From assembly GCA_037962975.1 (NCBI GenBank), contig CM075676.1, positions 29,941,001 through 30,005,000 on the forward strand: DNA of 64,000 bases, in the 5' to 3' direction. Source of the DNA: Clitoria ternatea. Taxonomy: Eukaryota > Streptophyta > Magnoliopsida > Fabales > Fabaceae. The notes under the pieces were generated by a model. The model made no database searches. It had not been told where the DNA came from and saw only the letters and a program-made list of their open reading frames with translations. The translations under genes were made by a program, and so were the position numbers. Shown piece by piece: positions 1 to 10,666 of this stretch. Positions within the stretch are counted from its first letter, which is position 1. Each line of letters starts with the position of its first letter.

Positions 1-1850
1 AATGGAAGAGGCTCTTATATGTGGCCAAAATTGGTAGAGGCCATCAGAAAATATTTTACATGAACTTGATGTTAGTGAAGAATTGGAGATGACCGGGAAA
101 GCTGTTGCAGGTATTAAATAATAACCCAACTTGTTTGAGTTTTTTATTTGTTTATTTTATTAGTTAACTAATTATTTGTTTGGAAAGTCCTATAAGAATT
201 AAATGACCCTACAAATGGAAACAAAAGGCAAAGTGCTACCAATTTGGTGACAATGGCAGTACCTAGTACAGGGGCTGGACCTTCTGCATTACACCAATAG
301 ATTGTAGGTATCAACTTTATTTTTTAGCTACTTATATAATGCCAATAAATTTATATATAATTTTAAAAATATTTTTACTAACTCTATTTTTTATGAGTTT
401 AATTTTTTAGGTGTCCTGCATTTTTTGTTTAACAGGTAAGTGGTTGTTAAGTATTAACAACATTGAATCACCACAAACTCTTTTGAACCATGATTTTTTG
501 CTTACTCATGTTAGTATTTAGCTGTCTCCACCTTTTCGGACTTAGGTTAGTTGAATGTTTCTTTGCTTGTTTTTCTTTTCCTTAAATATGTTCATTATTT
601 ATATTTCAAGATCTTTGATTTATTTGTTTATAAATATTGCTGCAATAGTGAAGATGTTTGTTTGCTTACTCATGCTAGTATTTGGTTATTTCACCACCTT
701 TTTGGACATAGGTTGGTTAAATGTTGCTTTCCTATTTTTATTTTCTTTAAATGTATTTCTATTTATCTCTAGTAGATCACTAACCTATTTATTTATAAAT
801 GTTACTACAATAGTGAATCATTATTTTTTGCTTACTTATGGTGGTATCTAATTCTATCAGCACCTATTTGGACTTAGGTTGGTTGAATATTGAATTGATT
901 TTTTACTTATAAATATGCGTATTCTAACTTTTGCTACTGTCACAGGTCTAACATAATACAATAGTTTTGTTCAATATCTCCTGTTACTTGCTTTAGCTAT
1001 TGATAATTTTGGTAACATAATAGGTTATGTTGTATATTAATTGATTTGAAATAAATTACATACAAAGTATAATTGTAATAATTTTTATTTGTTTTTGTTA
1101 GATTTATGAGAAATCTTGAAAATTTTAACTCTGACTTGATATACACCACCATCATGAGTTTAAAATGGGTTTGTAATTTTGTCTATTTTTTGGTGTCTTT
1201 CTCTATATGAAGGAAATGATCATAAATATTTCTTTACTAATTTAATTTAACTTTTTATAAGTTCACATAGCCACTACAAATGTATCAGATATGATACTGG
1301 ATATGATACTATAATTTCTATATTTTAACAATCAATTATTAAATTTCAATGATGTGGTCACAGTGTGTAAGGTCTGTTAAACACCATATTTTGTATTAAT
1401 GTTTTATTTTTATAACTTGTACATATTTTTAGATTGATGAGCATAAATATCATGGACTCTATGACAAATTTAATATGACAAGATATCCTAAAAAAATTAA
1501 CTTTCCACTTAAAGTTAAATTTATATATCATGGAATGCTACATAAAGGATAAAAATGGATCAATTTTTTTATTTTGACCTAATAACATTTCAAAAATGGC
1601 ATACTGTTTTTTTATTCTGATGTATTATAAAAATAATTAAGTGAACATAATAACTCAAATTAATCTTTGATGTAAAAAAATGTTGTTTGAACTTTGTTCA
1701 ATCCGAAGTTATTCATCTGTTAAATCCATCTACCTGAAATCCCTGAAACCCATTATGGACGGGTTTGGCTTAAAAATTAAGTGTATTGGATAAGTCTGGA
1801 TGTTAATTTCTTTGGTTAAACCCGTCCAAACCCGCCCAATCACAGCCCTA
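1..1850. mobile_element. hAT transposon, 3' part (left end outside window)
   Basis: This stretch matches, nearly base for base, the right-hand half of the complete hAT-like element at 43534-46700. Its right terminus is CAATCACAGCCCTA at 1850, followed by CCTAAAAC, the same 8 bp that flank the complete copy on both sides. An 8-bp target duplication and ends of TAGGG type are typical of hAT elements. No hAT transposase is readable; short AT-rich open frames around 551-851 come from the tandem repeat and are not supported as genes. The left half lies before the window. Both copies occupy the same site in two copies of one host repeat, so they were probably duplicated together rather than inserted twice. 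Confidence 0.7.
485..900. repeat. Tandem repeat, about 3 units of ~165 bp, inside the hAT element
   Basis: Three diverged units each begin near a GCTTACTCATG-like motif (about 500, 665 and 830), continue to a CACC-T-TTGGACTTAGGTTGGTT segment, then an AT-rich stretch. The same array is present at about 45305-45735 in the other hAT copy. The frames open through it are low-complexity (Leu, Phe, Ile) and are best read as a by-product of base composition. Confidence 0.6.
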
Positions 1851-2453
1851 CCTAAAACGAATAGATTCCCTATAGGATCACCAGTCTCAGGCTGAATCGT
1901 TGGAATTGAGTTGTTTACTAGGTCCTACAGTTCAAATCTGATCGATAATATTTTATTATTAAATATAATTATCAATAAAATATTATTATTATATATAATT
2001 TTGAATTAAATATATAAACAGATAAGTATTAATTAAATATTAGAATTAAATATTATATATTAAATATTATTATTAATTATATATATATTGAAATAAATAT
2101 TAATTTAATATTAAAAAACAAATAGTGAATATTAAGTATTAAATTAATCATAACATATAATGAATTACTACTATAATTAAATATTATTACTAAAGAGATA
2201 TTATAAAATTATTAACTAATTAACACCTAGTCAATTATTATCCATTACTAATTAACATTGCTATAAGGATATTACTAATTAGATAGCATAATTATTATCA
2301 CTCGCTAGCATTAGGTTACTTATTTCTTACTCATTTCTTTCATCTTAATTCTTTCTGTTACTGATACCTCACGTCTTATTTGGGTTCTTTTCTCACTACT
2401 TTTCATATCATTTGGGTTCTTTTTCTGAACTAAATGTGGTTTGAATTGGATTG
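1851..2453. repeat. Repeat arm A, outer part
   Basis: AT-rich sequence between the hAT element and the Tat retrotransposon. It matches 46701-47309 (arm C, direct) and about 39128-39720 (arm B, inverted). It begins with the hAT target duplication CCTAAAAC (1851-1858) and ends with the retrotransposon target duplication GATTG (2449-2453). No gene is seen. Much of 1930-2320 is simple TAATATT-type sequence. Confidence 0.75.
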
Positions 2454-3190
2454 TGATCCGGTCTCAATACCGGTATCCGATCTGTTATACATATTTCAAC
2501 GTCTTTGATAAGACATCTACGTGTAACCGGTGTCATCGGTATACATCCGGACTGTAATTCCGTATCAGGCGTTCTCCCTAAACCGGTTGTTCAGGATAAC
2601 ACCATGACATCGGATAATACACACGTCACTGTGCAAAAGACAAGGATTGTTGCTACAGGGATCGATCAATAATTCCCTGCACTACGAGCCAAATTCTGCT
2701 CACGGGAATGGTCAACTTGTTCCCTAATCCTAGCCTACATTCTCTATGCTCAATATAAAATAGCCACTTGACCCAATCATGCAGGTAAGTGCGCAATATA
2801 ATAATGCTAATGGGAGTTGGTGGTTCCCCACCAACGAGTCCTTGTTAATCGAGCCAATCAGGTATATGAACTAACTTCATGATTGAAGTTGGGGGGGGGG
2901 GTTCTTCTTCAGCTCTTTTACGACTGATTCCTCTCTGAATACATTCCTTACTTAGAATATAATCACTGACTTGAGCGTCGGAGAATCTTTGCAGGTGACA
3001 CCACCATTCGCCCACTTCAACGCGTTAGGTCGGTGTAAAGGATCTCCAAGACGCCCAATCCGCTTTCTTCACCCAAAGACAACGGATATATACATCGGAT
3101 ACACATACATCCGGTCTACTAGACGATATTGACATACTATTCGTGACTGGCTTGAGATCGGATCTATTGACCCCGGTCCAGGACAGATCA
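2454..3190 (+). repeat. 5' LTR of the Tat element (737 bp)
   Basis: Begins TG and ends CA, and matches 21155-21888 with about seven substitutions and a shorter G-run. It contains a TATA-like ATATAAAAT at about 2753, which would place the transcript start near 2780. A G-run of ten at about 2891-2900 is the only length difference from the other copy. Confidence 0.93.
2750..2762 (+). promoter_or_regulatory. Candidate TATA box of the Tat element LTR
   Basis: CTCAATATAAAATAGCC lies about 300 bp from the LTR start and is conserved in the right LTR (about 21450). It is the best TATA match within the LTR and sits upstream of gag. Placement of the start site is inferred. Confidence 0.45.
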
Positions 3191-3210
3191 TTGGCACGCC
3201 TGGTGGGACC
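3191..3210 (+). other. Primer-binding site, Tat element
   Basis: The sequence just after the 5' LTR, T then TGGCACGCCTGGTGGGACC, begins with TGG as expected for pairing to the CCA end of a tRNA. The tRNA was not identified with certainty. Confidence 0.6.
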
Positions 3211-3255
3211 CGATAAAGTTATTCCCATATCCTTTGACAGAGCAGGTAATCCACA

Positions 3256-3972
3256 ATGGAAGGCGAAGCACAAGACTTCATGGAAAATCAGGCTGAAGGC
3301 AGAACCAATCCTAACGCCTTCAGAAAACTCAACTTTGATTCTCATGGGGGCAGCTCAAAGAAGATAGTAACAGTGTCTGATCCTGATCCTCGTGATGAGT
3401 TGATCAAACAACTTCAGAGGGAACTCGCTGAATTGCGAAGAGAAAAAAGGCAAAGCGAGGATAAAGAGTCATCTCGCACGCGAAACACTCCCCACACAAC
3501 TGATGGTGAAAAGTCCACCACTCTTCAGTACTCAAAGATCCCAACGTTTGAGGATGGAGAACAAACTCGCGATTCTGAGGATGCAGCTTCCCGAAGGAAG
3601 AGAGATTCAACAACAGCACCCCCATTGTCTTACAATCTGAAGGTTCCTTTTTCAAGGAGACTTATGGGCATCAGCATCCCCAAGCACCTTCAAACCACTC
3701 AACCACTTTCCATCGGAAAGTATAATGGTGAAACTGATCCAACTAAGCACCTTGATGCTTATGTGTTTGAAGCCATGTACTTGGGGGCTGATGAAGATGT
3801 GATGTGCCGAATGTTCCCTCGAACATTGTCTGAGGAAGCCCTCGGGTGGTTTAAAGGCCTGCCTTCTGGATCCATAGATTCTTGGACGGAAATGGCAGCT
3901 GCCTTTGAAACCCACTTTGTCATCTCGAGAGACGTACCCAAGACGTCTCATACCTTGGCTCAGATTAATTAA
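3256..3972 (+). CDS. gag: Gag, N-terminal part (Tat element), ends at a frameshift
   Basis: The ORF starts 66 bp after the LTR with MEGEAQDF and is the first ATG frame leading into the Gag domain. The first ~110 residues are charged and low-complexity; residues ~150-238 hold the start of a retrotransposon Gag domain (the GETDPTKHLDAY, ALGWFKGLP and FETHFVIS segments are typical of plant gypsy Gag). It ends at a TAA made by what looks like a 4-bp AATT duplication at about 3966-3970: removing it would keep the frame running straight into the following ORF, which continues the Gag domain without loss. The product of this copy is therefore a truncated Gag. Confidence 0.8.
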   Translation: MEGEAQDFMENQAEGRTNPNAFRKLNFDSHGGSSKKIVTVSDPDPRDELIKQLQRELAELRREKRQSEDKESSRTRNTPHTTDGEKSTTLQYSKIPTFEDGEQTRDSEDAASRRKRDSTTAPPLSYNLKVPFSRRLMGISIPKHLQTTQPLSIGKYNGETDPTKHLDAYVFEAMYLGADEDVMCRMFPRTLSEEALGWFKGLPSGSIDSWTEMAAAFETHFVISRDVPKTSHTLAQIN

Positions 3973-6900
3973 GCAAAGTGAAACTGAGGGCTTAAAAGAT
4001 TTTTTGAAGAGGTTTTATAAGGAAGCAGCCCTGGTTCCTAACCTCATAGAATCTATCAAGCTGCATATCGTAATTGAGGCATTGCAGCCAGGATCAGCTT
4101 TCGCTCTTTCATTAGCAAAGAGCCCCCCAGCAACTTTTGAGGAGTTCAGGAAAAAAGCCTCAAAGTATGTGAGCATAGAGATGCACTTGGAGGCAATGGC
4201 TGCAAAGAAAAAGCCACCAACACCATCTCCCCAAACCCAGAAGGGTAAGGAAAAGACGAGGTCAGAACGCATGGAGAGGCCATTCACCAATCCTAAGGTG
4301 GATAACCACCCTCCTCGACCTCGAGAAAGGCATGTCAATTCCTTCAGCCATTATGCACAGTTATCTGCCAGACCATCTCAGATTTTAAGAGAGGTCGGAT
4401 GGCCAGTTTTCAGCACATATGGCATCAGGAGACCAGCCCCTATGAAAAGACCAGGAAATTCACGAAAGTACTATGATTTTCATGAACAAAATGGTCATTC
4501 CACTGATGAATGCCAAGCTCTAAAGAACACGGTTGAGACGCTAATTAGAGAAGGCAAATTGAAGCAATACCTGTTCAAAGAAAAATCCTTTGACAGGGCA
4601 GAACGGAATGAGAAAAGAGAAAGAGATCCCGACGATGGGGATGACAACAACCCCAGTCTGGTTCGAAAGTTCTCTGCTGCAGAGAAGCAAAAAGGTGTAA
4701 TGACCGATAATGCAGCACAGAAAGACAGCATGCCCCAGCAACAATGTCAGGGCCGACGTGAAGTCATTGACATGATTGCTGGAGGGTTCGCTGGAGGAGG
4801 AGCTTCAATTACAGCCCGTAAGAATCATCACAGAATGATTCTATCTGTGCAAGGGAAAGTCAAAGACAATCGCCCTTACAGAGGAGGAATTGAGGCTCCC
4901 ATAATCTCTTTCTCTGACGAGGATTTTGGCCCAACCGTTCCTGGTGGTGACGATGCTGTAGTCATCACTGCTGTGATCGCCAACAAGGACGTCCGAAGAA
5001 TCCTTGTTGACCAGGGAAGTTCCTGCGATGTTATTTTCTATAATTGCTTTGAAAGAATGGGTTTTAAAGACTCAGATTTACAGCCTTACACGCAGGAACT
5101 AACAGCTTTCAATGGCGCAAAGCAACTAACTAAAGGGTATCTTGACACCCTTATCTCGTTTGAAGGCGAACCAGGAGCCAGGACGGTTAGGTCTCGGGTG
5201 CTAGTGATTGATGTCAAATCACCATTTAATGGCATCATAGGCCGTCCTACTCTGAATGCAATGGAGGCAGTTGTATCAACCCCACATCTCCTTATCAAGT
5301 TCATTGACAAGGATAATGCTGTGTCATCTATCCGTGGTGATCAAGAGATGGCTAGGTACTGCTACAACCTTAGTCTCAACATGACAAAGCTGGACGCCTC
5401 CAATAAAAAGAGAAAACTTAATGATGCTGGAACATCGGCTGAATCCGTAAGTCTTGTCGACCTGGACCCTAGAGCGGATTTGAACATTGATCCGTTCAAC
5501 CTATCAAAGCCCACACCGGATGGAAATTCCAGGGACATTGTCCTGGGAGATTCTCCAGAAAAGATCACCTATATCAATGACAAGCTAGATACTGAAATAG
5601 AGCAGCGACTGCTGGCTCTCTTACAAGAGTTTAAAGACCTCTTTGCATGGACTGCAGCCGATATGCCAGGCATAGACCCTGAATTCTGCTGTCATAAACT
5701 TTCTGTCTATCCAGAGACGAAACCTGTGGCCCAAAAGAAAAGACGATTGGGCCCAGAGAAACAGAAAGCAGCTTGTCAGCAAACTGAGGAATTGCTGAAG
5801 GCCGGATTTATCAAGGAAATCCGATATTCCTCTTGGCTTTCGAATGTGGTGATGGTCCCTAAATCCAATGGTAAATGGAGAATGTGCATTGACTACGTGG
5901 ACCTCAACCGCTGCTGTCCAAAAGATCCTTATCCTCTTCCTAATATAGATCGGATGGTAGATGATTCCTCTGGTTACCAATACCTGAGCTTCATGGACGC
6001 TTATTCTGGTTACAACCAAATTCCGATGTGCGAAGAGGATCAAGAGAAGACAGCTTTCATAAATGATCGTGGTGTCTTTTGCTATACAGTCATGCCCTTT
6101 GGCCTGAAAAACGCTGGGGCGACATATCAGCACATGATCAACAAGGTTTTCGAAGGTATGCACACCAAACTTGTTGAAGTATACATTGACGACATAATAG
6201 CAAAGACACCGGTTGGTGGCGATCATATTGAAGACCTGCGCCAAGTATTCACCCGTTTGAGACAATTTAACATGAGGCTGAACCCAATGAAGTGCACATT
6301 TGCTGTCCCTGCTGGGAAATTTTTGGGTTTCATGTTAACTCAACGTGGTATAGAAGCCAATCCAGGGAAGTGCCAAACGATTCTAGACATGCAAAGTCCT
6401 AAGAATCTCAAAGAAGTCCAATCCCTTAATGGCAAGGTAGCAGCTTTGGCACGATTCATGCCGAAGATGGCTCACAGGTCGCTCCCCCTGTACAAAATAC
6501 TGAAAAAGTCCAAGAAATTCGAGTGGGGACAGGAACAAGAAAAAGCTTTCCAAGAGCTTAAGGAGGTGTTGTCCAAACCTCCCATTCTCACAAAGCCTGA
6601 CCCCGAAGACACACTCATTCTGTACTTGGCTATTTCAGATGAAGCTTTGGGCGTTGCCTTGATAAAAGAAACTCCTGATGGACAAAGACCGGTCTATTTC
6701 ACTAGCAAGACCTTGCAAGGTGCTGAGATCCGGTATCAAAAAATTGAAAAAGCCGCCCTCGCTGTTGTTTGGGCCTCACGACGGTTGCGTCCGTACTTTC
6801 ACGCCCATCCAATCATAGTGAGAACGGATTTGCCACTCCGTTCTGTCTTAATCAAGCCCGATCTTGCTGGGAGGATGATCAAATGGTCTATTGAACTCTC

Positions 6901-8275
6901 TGAGTTTGATATATCCTACGAACCCCGCAGCGCTATTAAAGCTCAAGTCCTGGCTGACTTTATTGTGGAAATGACAGGGACTGATCCGGATTACCCTCGA
7001 GTCCATTGGACCATTTACGTTGATGGTTCATCAAACCAAAGAGGCTCTAGAGCAGGTGTAGTTCTCGAAAGTGATGACGGAGTACACCTGGAGATCTCCC
7101 TTCGTTTCAATTTCAAAACATCCAACAACCAGGCTGAGTACGAAGCTTGCTTGGCCGGGCTAAGAGCTGCAATTGACATCGGAGCTTCTGAGGCGACACT
7201 CTGTAGCGATTCACAGCTGGTGATTTCGCAGATCTTAGGAGAATATCAAGCTCGCGAACCTCAACTCCAATTATACTTGAACTGTGTCAAGGAGTTGACT
7301 GAGAAATTCTCAAAGGTGGAGTTCAAGCATGTTCCACGTGAAGAGAATACGAGAGCGGATATACTCTCCAGGTTAGCAAGCACTAAACGACCAGGTAGCA
7401 CCACTACGCTGGTTCAAAGCACGCTAACGTCGCCCAGCATTCCTCTTTTCCCTTCTCTAAATGCCATAATGACTGACTCCCTTTACGGAGACACATGGAT
7501 GGCTCCTTACATCCATTGTTTGGCTGATGGACAGCTACCCACAGATGAGAAGGAAAAGACGAGGTTAAGGAGAGAATTACCGTATTTCACTATGATTGAT
7601 GGTAATCTCTATAGAAGGGCACTCTCTGTGCCCTATTTAATTTGTCTCAAAGAGGATGAGGTGCAAGGTGTAATGGAGGAAGTGCATGGAGGACAAAGTG
7701 GACACCATGCTGGAGGAAGAAGCTTAATGCGAAAAATCCTCAGAGCTGGATACTGGTGGCCCACAATGAAGCAAGACTCCATTGACTTCGTCAAAAAATG
7801 CGACGCTTGCCAAAAATTCTCTAACCTACACCACACACCGGCAGAAGAACTCTTCACATCCGCTGTTCCATGGCCCTTCTATCAATGGGGATTGGATATT
7901 CTGGGCCCCTTTCCAACTGCTCCTGGGGGCATCAAATATCTCATTGTAGGGGCTGATTATTTCACTAAGTGGATAGAAGCAGAGCCGGTGGTGCATATTA
8001 CTTCAGCCCGAACTCGCCGTTTTATGTATGAAAACATCATAACACGGTTCGGGGTCCCAGCACGGATTGTCACAGACAATGGCACCCAGTTCACGGATAG
8101 AAAATTCACAGATTTGCTTGAAGGGTTAGGAATAACCCAAATAGTCTCATCCGTCGAACATCCCCAAACTAATGGTCAAGCTGAAGTGGCCAACAGGGAG
8201 GTGCTTAAGGGACTAAAGAAGCGCCTTGGTGAAGCCAAGGGCGGATGGACAGACCAGCTGTGTCATGTCCTATAG
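3905..8275 (+). CDS. gag-pol: Gag (C-terminal part)-Pol polyprotein, Tat-lineage gypsy
   Basis: A 1456-codon ORF. Homology begins at about 3974, after the frameshift; the first ~20 codons overlap the Gag ORF and are out of frame. Order: rest of Gag, a zinc-knuckle-like YDFHEQNGHSTDEC at residue ~187 that lacks the usual first Cys; aspartic protease with LVDQGSS (Asp369; Gln where Thr or Gly is usual); reverse transcriptase ~600-800 with YIDD at 760-763; gypsy RNase H ~880-980; a second RNase H ~1033-1160 (YVDGSS with Asp1040, NNQAEYEA, SDSQLV); integrase with HHCC finger (Cys1299, Cys1302) and catalytic Asp1331, Asp1391, Glu1427 in DD35E spacing. It stops at a TAG at 8273-8275 inside integrase; the frame continues with homology afterwards. 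All key residues of RT, both RNase H domains and integrase are present. Confidence 0.92.
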   Translation: MKPTLSSRETYPRRLIPWLRLIKQSETEGLKDFLKRFYKEAALVPNLIESIKLHIVIEALQPGSAFALSLAKSPPATFEEFRKKASKYVSIEMHLEAMAAKKKPPTPSPQTQKGKEKTRSERMERPFTNPKVDNHPPRPRERHVNSFSHYAQLSARPSQILREVGWPVFSTYGIRRPAPMKRPGNSRKYYDFHEQNGHSTDECQALKNTVETLIREGKLKQYLFKEKSFDRAERNEKRERDPDDGDDNNPSLVRKFSAAEKQKGVMTDNAAQKDSMPQQQCQGRREVIDMIAGGFAGGGASITARKNHHRMILSVQGKVKDNRPYRGGIEAPIISFSDEDFGPTVPGGDDAVVITAVIANKDVRRILVDQGSSCDVIFYNCFERMGFKDSDLQPYTQELTAFNGAKQLTKGYLDTLISFEGEPGARTVRSRVLVIDVKSPFNGIIGRPTLNAMEAVVSTPHLLIKFIDKDNAVSSIRGDQEMARYCYNLSLNMTKLDASNKKRKLNDAGTSAESVSLVDLDPRADLNIDPFNLSKPTPDGNSRDIVLGDSPEKITYINDKLDTEIEQRLLALLQEFKDLFAWTAADMPGIDPEFCCHKLSVYPETKPVAQKKRRLGPEKQKAACQQTEELLKAGFIKEIRYSSWLSNVVMVPKSNGKWRMCIDYVDLNRCCPKDPYPLPNIDRMVDDSSGYQYLSFMDAYSGYNQIPMCEEDQEKTAFINDRGVFCYTVMPFGLKNAGATYQHMINKVFEGMHTKLVEVYIDDIIAKTPVGGDHIEDLRQVFTRLRQFNMRLNPMKCTFAVPAGKFLGFMLTQRGIEANPGKCQTILDMQSPKNLKEVQSLNGKVAALARFMPKMAHRSLPLYKILKKSKKFEWGQEQEKAFQELKEVLSKPPILTKPDPEDTLILYLAISDEALGVALIKETPDGQRPVYFTSKTLQGAEIRYQKIEKAALAVVWASRRLRPYFHAHPIIVRTDLPLRSVLIKPDLAGRMIKWSIELSEFDISYEPRSAIKAQVLADFIVEMTGTDPDYPRVHWTIYVDGSSNQRGSRAGVVLESDDGVHLEISLRFNFKTSNNQAEYEACLAGLRAAIDIGASEATLCSDSQLVISQILGEYQAREPQLQLYLNCVKELTEKFSKVEFKHVPREENTRADILSRLASTKRPGSTTTLVQSTLTSPSIPLFPSLNAIMTDSLYGDTWMAPYIHCLADGQLPTDEKEKTRLRRELPYFTMIDGNLYRRALSVPYLICLKEDEVQGVMEEVHGGQSGHHAGGRSLMRKILRAGYWWPTMKQDSIDFVKKCDACQKFSNLHHTPAEELFTSAVPWPFYQWGLDILGPFPTAPGGIKYLIVGADYFTKWIEAEPVVHITSARTRRFMYENIITRFGVPARIVTDNGTQFTDRKFTDLLEGLGITQIVSSVEHPQTNGQAEVANREVLKGLKKRLGEAKGGWTDQLCHVL

Positions 8276-8731
8276 GCATATCGGACAACGCCTCATTCAT
8301 CCACCAATGAATCCCCATATCGCCTAACATACGGGGTCGAGGCAATGATACCTGTGGAACTGCAAATTGCTTCCACAAGAGTTAAGTACTTCTCTGAAGA
8401 AACCAACAATGCTAACTTGGCATCTGAAATGGATGTCATACAAGAACTCAGAGAAGACGCTTTCATCAGAGATCAAGCCATCAAAGCCAAAGTTGCTCTC
8501 CGGTACAACAAACGAGTCCAATCAAGGACTTTCAACGTTGGAGATTTGGTTTTGAGGAAAGCAAGTATAGGGAACAAATTCGCCCATCAAGGCAAATTAG
8601 CCCCAAACTGGGAAGGCCCATACAGGGTATCCGAGGTCACTGGCAAAGGCTCTTATCGCCTTGAAAACCTTGATGGCACTCCAATCCGAAACAAATGGAA
8701 CACCCAAAACTTGCGTATCTACTATAGCTAG
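8276..8731 (+). CDS. Integrase C-terminal part, separated by an in-frame stop
   Basis: The frame is the same as the preceding polyprotein. After the TAG the reading is AYRTTPHSSTNESPYRLTYG, the usual continuation of gypsy integrase, where a Trp normally stands at the stop; a TGG to TAG change explains it. The first downstream ATG is 8345. The remainder (residues ~60-128 from that ATG) contains the integrase C-terminal segment FNVGDLVLRKASIGNKF and GPYRVSEVTGKGSYRL, and ends with a natural stop. As it stands this part would be made only by readthrough. Confidence 0.8.
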   Translation, partial: AYRTTPHSSTNESPYRLTYGVEAMIPVELQIASTRVKYFSEETNNANLASEMDVIQELREDAFIRDQAIKAKVALRYNKRVQSRTFNVGDLVLRKASIGNKFAHQGKLAPNWEGPYRVSEVTGKGSYRLENLDGTPIRNKWNTQNLRIYYS

Positions 8732-9629
8732 CTGTTTCTACACTCTCCTATCCTTATCTTGGATTGAATACTGGAGAATTTATTTTCACAGCTACGCTCT
8801 CCTTGTAATTCTTATTTTTGATTTAATAAGAATCTCTCATAACAATTTAACTCTTTCGAGTTTTTCTTATGCTGTGATTTTCAGTTTATCCGGTGTACAA
8901 AAGCATATTCAGGACGGATGATCTCAGCTACTTATTCTGTAGTTGACGATGTAACTCTTCGAATATGCGCAACGCACAAGAACATATTCAGGACGGATGA
9001 TCTCAATTACCCATTCTGTAATTGACGATGTAACTCCTCGAGTGTGTAAATATTGAAGGCCCAGATTGTAGGATTAAACCAAACTCTGGGTACAGTTAGT
9101 AAGTTTGGCTGAACACCAGTGAAGGCTCAGATTGTAGGATTAAACCGAACTCTGAGTACGACTAGTAGGATAAACCGAACGTCGGTGAAGACCTGAGTTG
9201 TAGGATTAAACCGAACCTCAGGGCATGGGTTGTAGGGCTGGTCCTTCTTCAAGGCCACAAACCGAACCCCATTCGAAGACTACATGGGTTGTAGGGCTGG
9301 TCCTTCTTCAAGGCCATAAACCGAACCCCATGCGAAGGCTTGGGCGCAGTAAGCTGGTTTTTCTTCAAGACCACGCTGAACCCCAAGTGACGGGCGCAGT
9401 AGGTTCAGGATTAGCCCTGATCTGAACCCCGTATCGAAGGCTCGGATTGTAGGATTAAACCGAACTCTGAGTACGACTAGTAGGATTAACCGAACGTCGG
9501 TGAAGAATCGTCATTGGGTAAAACCAAAGACCAATTGAAGAACGGCTAGTAGGATTCAACCGAACACCAAATATGACATGGACAGTAGGATCAAACCGAA
9601 CTCCAAACACAACAAGTAAGTTATACTGA
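8732..9629. repeat. Non-coding repeat block downstream of pol
   Basis: About 900 bp with no convincing gene. At 8908-8955 and 8987-9035 are two copies of an AGGACGGATGATCTCA...GACGATGTAACTC unit, also found nine times at 16.7-17.4 kb. From 9056 to 9600 a second family follows, built on GTAGGATTAAACCGAAC with unit lengths of about 30-85 bp. Two long near-identical stretches are 9121-9187 with 9437-9503, and about 9224-9283 with 9284-9340. The frame open at 9225-9425 is a product of the repeat. Confidence 0.7.
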
Positions 9630-9659
9630 CACTACAACACAAATTGCAAAAGGTAACGC

Positions 9660-9795
9660 TAGTATTGTCTGCGGTTGGGCGGAACCGCAGACATTGATGC
9701 TCAAAAGGCAATATTTTATGCGGTTAGGGGGGTCAAACGCAGACAATAGTATTATCTGCGGTTATATGTAATAACCGCAGACTATAGTTTCCATT
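9660..9795. repeat. CACTA 5' subterminal repeats
   Basis: Several alternating copies of GTCTGCGGTT and its complement AACCGCAGAC lie within 140 bp. They pair as short hairpins and match the set at the other end of the element. Confidence 0.75.
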
Positions 9796-10666
9796 CCTGC
9801 GCAGTTTGGCTCACTCCTCCATAACATTCGCATATAATATATGCTGGATAATAAAATATTGGTAATTTTAAAATTCTAAAAAATCTAAAGCGATTTTAAA
9901 TGAAAAGGAAATTTGAAATTCTCCCAAAGGTTAAAAGAAATCTCAGTTCTCTCTCGAATGGGCCAGACTCTTCTCTTCCCCTTCTCTCCTTAGCGTGAGT
10001 GCCTCTCTTCTTCGCTGAATTTTGCCGCTTATTCCACGTGAGATTTTTATCTCCATCTCATTTTTCAGCGATCTCTCCCTCTGAGGTTTCTTCTCTCATT
10101 CCTTTCCTGAAACTCCATCTCTCCGCGTGTTTGTGTTTCCTTGGCAATGGTTTTTTGTTTAAATTTGGGAAAATGGTTTTTTGATTTCAATCAATTGATA
10201 TTACAATCGAATATATCATTCTCAAGTTGCTGTAATTGTTAAATCATTTTTGGTACTGTTCAGTGTTTAGTTTAGCGTTGCTTTGTAGGTGTTTGATAAA
10301 ATGACTCAGAGAGTAGCCATGTTGGTGCTTTGTTTTTTTTCGTCAAAATCACTGCCTGTATTGTATGATGCTTTAAAATGGTAATAGTTTGATTTTTGAA
10401 TATAGTTTTTTCCACAAGGTGATTTTTAGTTTTATATTTTGAATTGATGATGTTATGGTGTCTGAGTTTCATTTTATAATATTTTAATCCTTTGAATTGA
10501 TGTGTGTAATAGTCAGATGTTACTGAGTTTTATGAAGTCTCTGCTCCTTTTGCTATTATATATTTGAAATCTATTAATTTTGCTTATATTTTTGTAACAT
10601 CATTCTATACTTGATTAACTTCTATATGTATATAATATATATTTATGTTTAAATGATGATGTGCAG
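9796..10666. other. CACTA interior, no gene recognised
   Basis: Between the 5' subterminal repeats and the captured exon. It contains a pyrimidine-rich stretch (about 9925-10130, TCTCTCC-type) that resembles a plant 5' UTR, followed by AT-rich intron-like sequence. It may be captured gene leader plus intron, but no reading frame supports a product. ORFs of 61-66 codons here are not convincing. Confidence 0.4.

Noticed and set aside
551..851. ORFs of 73-98 codons rich in Leu/Phe with membrane-like character, also at 45390-45683
   Set aside because: They fall in a 165-bp AT-rich tandem repeat of the hAT element, have no family match that I recognise, and differ between copies by frame-changing indels.
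2891..2900. G-run length difference between LTRs as a biological signal
   Set aside because: Homopolymer length is prone to slippage and sequencing error.
5621..6265. 214-codon ORF on the minus strand inside pol
   Set aside because: Complement of the conserved RT coding sequence; composition and lack of motifs mark it as a shadow frame.
9225..9425. 66-codon ORF after pol
   Set aside because: Lies wholly in the GTAGGGCTGGTCC repeat, and codes for repeats of the same peptide.
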